Positions 63,427-64,000 of a stretch of DNA of 64,000 bases are shown here, piece by piece; the first letter of the stretch is position 1; each line of letters begins with the position of its first letter. The position numbers and the translations under genes were made by a program. The stretch spans positions 1-64,000 of the forward strand of contig NZ_RKHG01000001.1 of assembly GCF_003752415.1 (NCBI RefSeq), read 5' to 3'. A model generated the notes under the pieces. That model saw nothing but the letters and a program-made list of their open reading frames with translations, was not told where the DNA came from and did not search any database. This DNA comes from Luteococcus japonicus. Lineage in GTDB: Bacteria; Actinomycetota; Actinomycetes; Propionibacteriales; Propionibacteriaceae.

Positions 63427-64000
63427 TCAGCGAATCAGGCGGCGTTCGCGAGCGACCTTAGCGGCAGAAGTGCGGTTGTCGACGCCGAGCTTGGCGTAGA
63501 GGTTGACAAGGTGGCCCTTGACCGTGGATTCGGAGATGAACAAGCGACGGGCGATGTCACGGTTGCCGGCGCCGGTGGCAAGCAGGCCGAGGATCTCGGT
63601 TTCCCGGGTGCTTAGACCGGTGTCGGGGTGGGCAGCGCGCCCCATAACGCGCATCGCGACCTCGGGAGACAGGGTCGGGCGACCAGATGCAGCGTCCAGT
63701 ACCGAGCGCACCAGGGCGTCGGTTGGGGTGTCCTTCAGGAGGTAGCCCACGGCCCCGGCATCCAGTGCGCCGAAAATGTCGGTGTCTGCGTCAAATGTCG
63801 TGAGGATGAGTACTCGTACGTCCGGGTGTGCGGCCCGAAGCGCCCGAGTGGCTTCTATACCGCTGATCCCGGCGCCGAGTTGCAGGTCCATGAGGACGAG
63901 GTCGGGTGCGTCCCCGCGCCGTTCAAGGGCCTGGACGAGGGTGAGGGCCTCCTCGCCGGACCCGGCTTGGCCGATGACCTCGATACCCGGGTCGGCGGCG
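63427..64000 (-). CDS. NarL/FixJ family response regulator (5' end beyond the window)
   Basis: The visible 190 residues cover most of a two-component regulator. The receiver domain has the phosphorylation Asp in DLVLMDLQLGAGISGIEA, RVLILTTFDADTDIF (Thr switch) and YLLKDTPTDAL with the conserved Lys. The LuxR-type helix-turn-helix is LSTRETEILGLLATGAGNRDIARRLFISESTVKGHLVNLY. The start codon and first about 20 residues lie past base 64,000. The sensor kinase is probably upstream outside the window. The 180 bp between it and the M81 remnant (63246-63426) hold nothing clear. Confidence 0.9.
   Translation of the reverse strand, partial: AADPGIEVIGQAGSGEEALTLVQALERRGDAPDLVLMDLQLGAGISGIEATRALRAAHPDVRVLILTTFDADTDIFGALDAGAVGYLLKDTPTDALVRSVLDAASGRPTLSPEVAMRVMGRAAHPDTGLSTRETEILGLLATGAGNRDIARRLFISESTVKGHLVNLYAKLGVDNRTSAAKVARERRLIR

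Overview
The window is very GC-rich chromosomal DNA from a Gram-positive actinobacterium. A Kgd-type 2-oxoglutarate decarboxylase/dehydrogenase, a WhiB7-type regulator with an AT-hook, AdnAB, a UvrD2-type helicase with zinc finger and HRDC domain, a UPF0182 protein, a PPA1309-family protein and Rho with a large Asn/Arg-rich insert all point there. Propionibacteriaceae is my best guess, but it is inferred from gene families only.

Layout. 1-5.4 kb (minus): the 5' part of kgd, broken by several frameshifts, then two tandem GT87/DUF2029 membrane glycosyltransferases. 5.5 kb: tRNA-Arg(CCG). 5.7-13.3 kb (plus): lysA-hom-thrB (no thrC), rho, rpmE and prfA. 13.3-20.2 kb is damaged: prmC is cut off and joined to a headless trpS. 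A decayed FAD monooxygenase, an intact succinate-semialdehyde-type dehydrogenase, a fumarylacetoacetate-hydrolase head joined to an MHS transporter, an intact GntR regulator, an aldehyde dehydrogenase tail and a broken AraC regulator follow. Together the latter look like the remains of an aromatic-acid catabolic cluster. 20.2-25.2 kb: DEAD-box helicase, ferritin-like protein, DUF3107, PP2C phosphatase, a stand-alone LigD-type polymerase and a cold-shock protein.

25.4-43.4 kb is the most striking part: an almost uninterrupted 18-kb block of DNA end-processing enzymes. It holds adnA-adnB-nudC on plus, recC-recB-recD on minus, and uvrD2 on plus. Two complete resection machines (AdnAB and RecBCD) sit side by side. 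whiB7 follows, with a leader containing an AT-rich element, a promoter, a 51-codon upstream ORF and an intrinsic terminator, consistent with attenuation. A ThiF-like protein, DUF5679, YgjP-like and DUF2342 metalloproteases, a PDZ-Lon protease, PPA1309 and UPF0182 come next. From memory the order adnA-adnB-nudC-uvrD2-whiB7-(ThiF-like)-(zinc protease)-(PDZ protease)-UPF0182 matches Mycobacterium tuberculosis Rv3202c-Rv3193c, so recCBD looks inserted into an otherwise conserved actinobacterial block.

52.3-56.9 kb: an M16 protease pair (one active, one lacking the zinc motif), an FBP-type zinc-finger protein and a BrnQ transporter. 56.9-63.3 kb is damaged again: a nitronate monooxygenase/LysR divergent pair, an acyltransferase scrap, a TetR/SDR divergent pair that lost both 5' ends, an intact GH13 enzyme, and an M81 (MlrC-like) gene split by an IS3-like element. 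The window ends inside a NarL-type response regulator.

Two kinds of damage are mixed. Single-base indels, several in G runs, look like sequencing error or ordinary frameshifts. The larger junctions join unrelated gene halves with no N bases. Because prmC, trpS and kgd are affected, collapsed assembly gaps must be excluded before any claim of reductive evolution.
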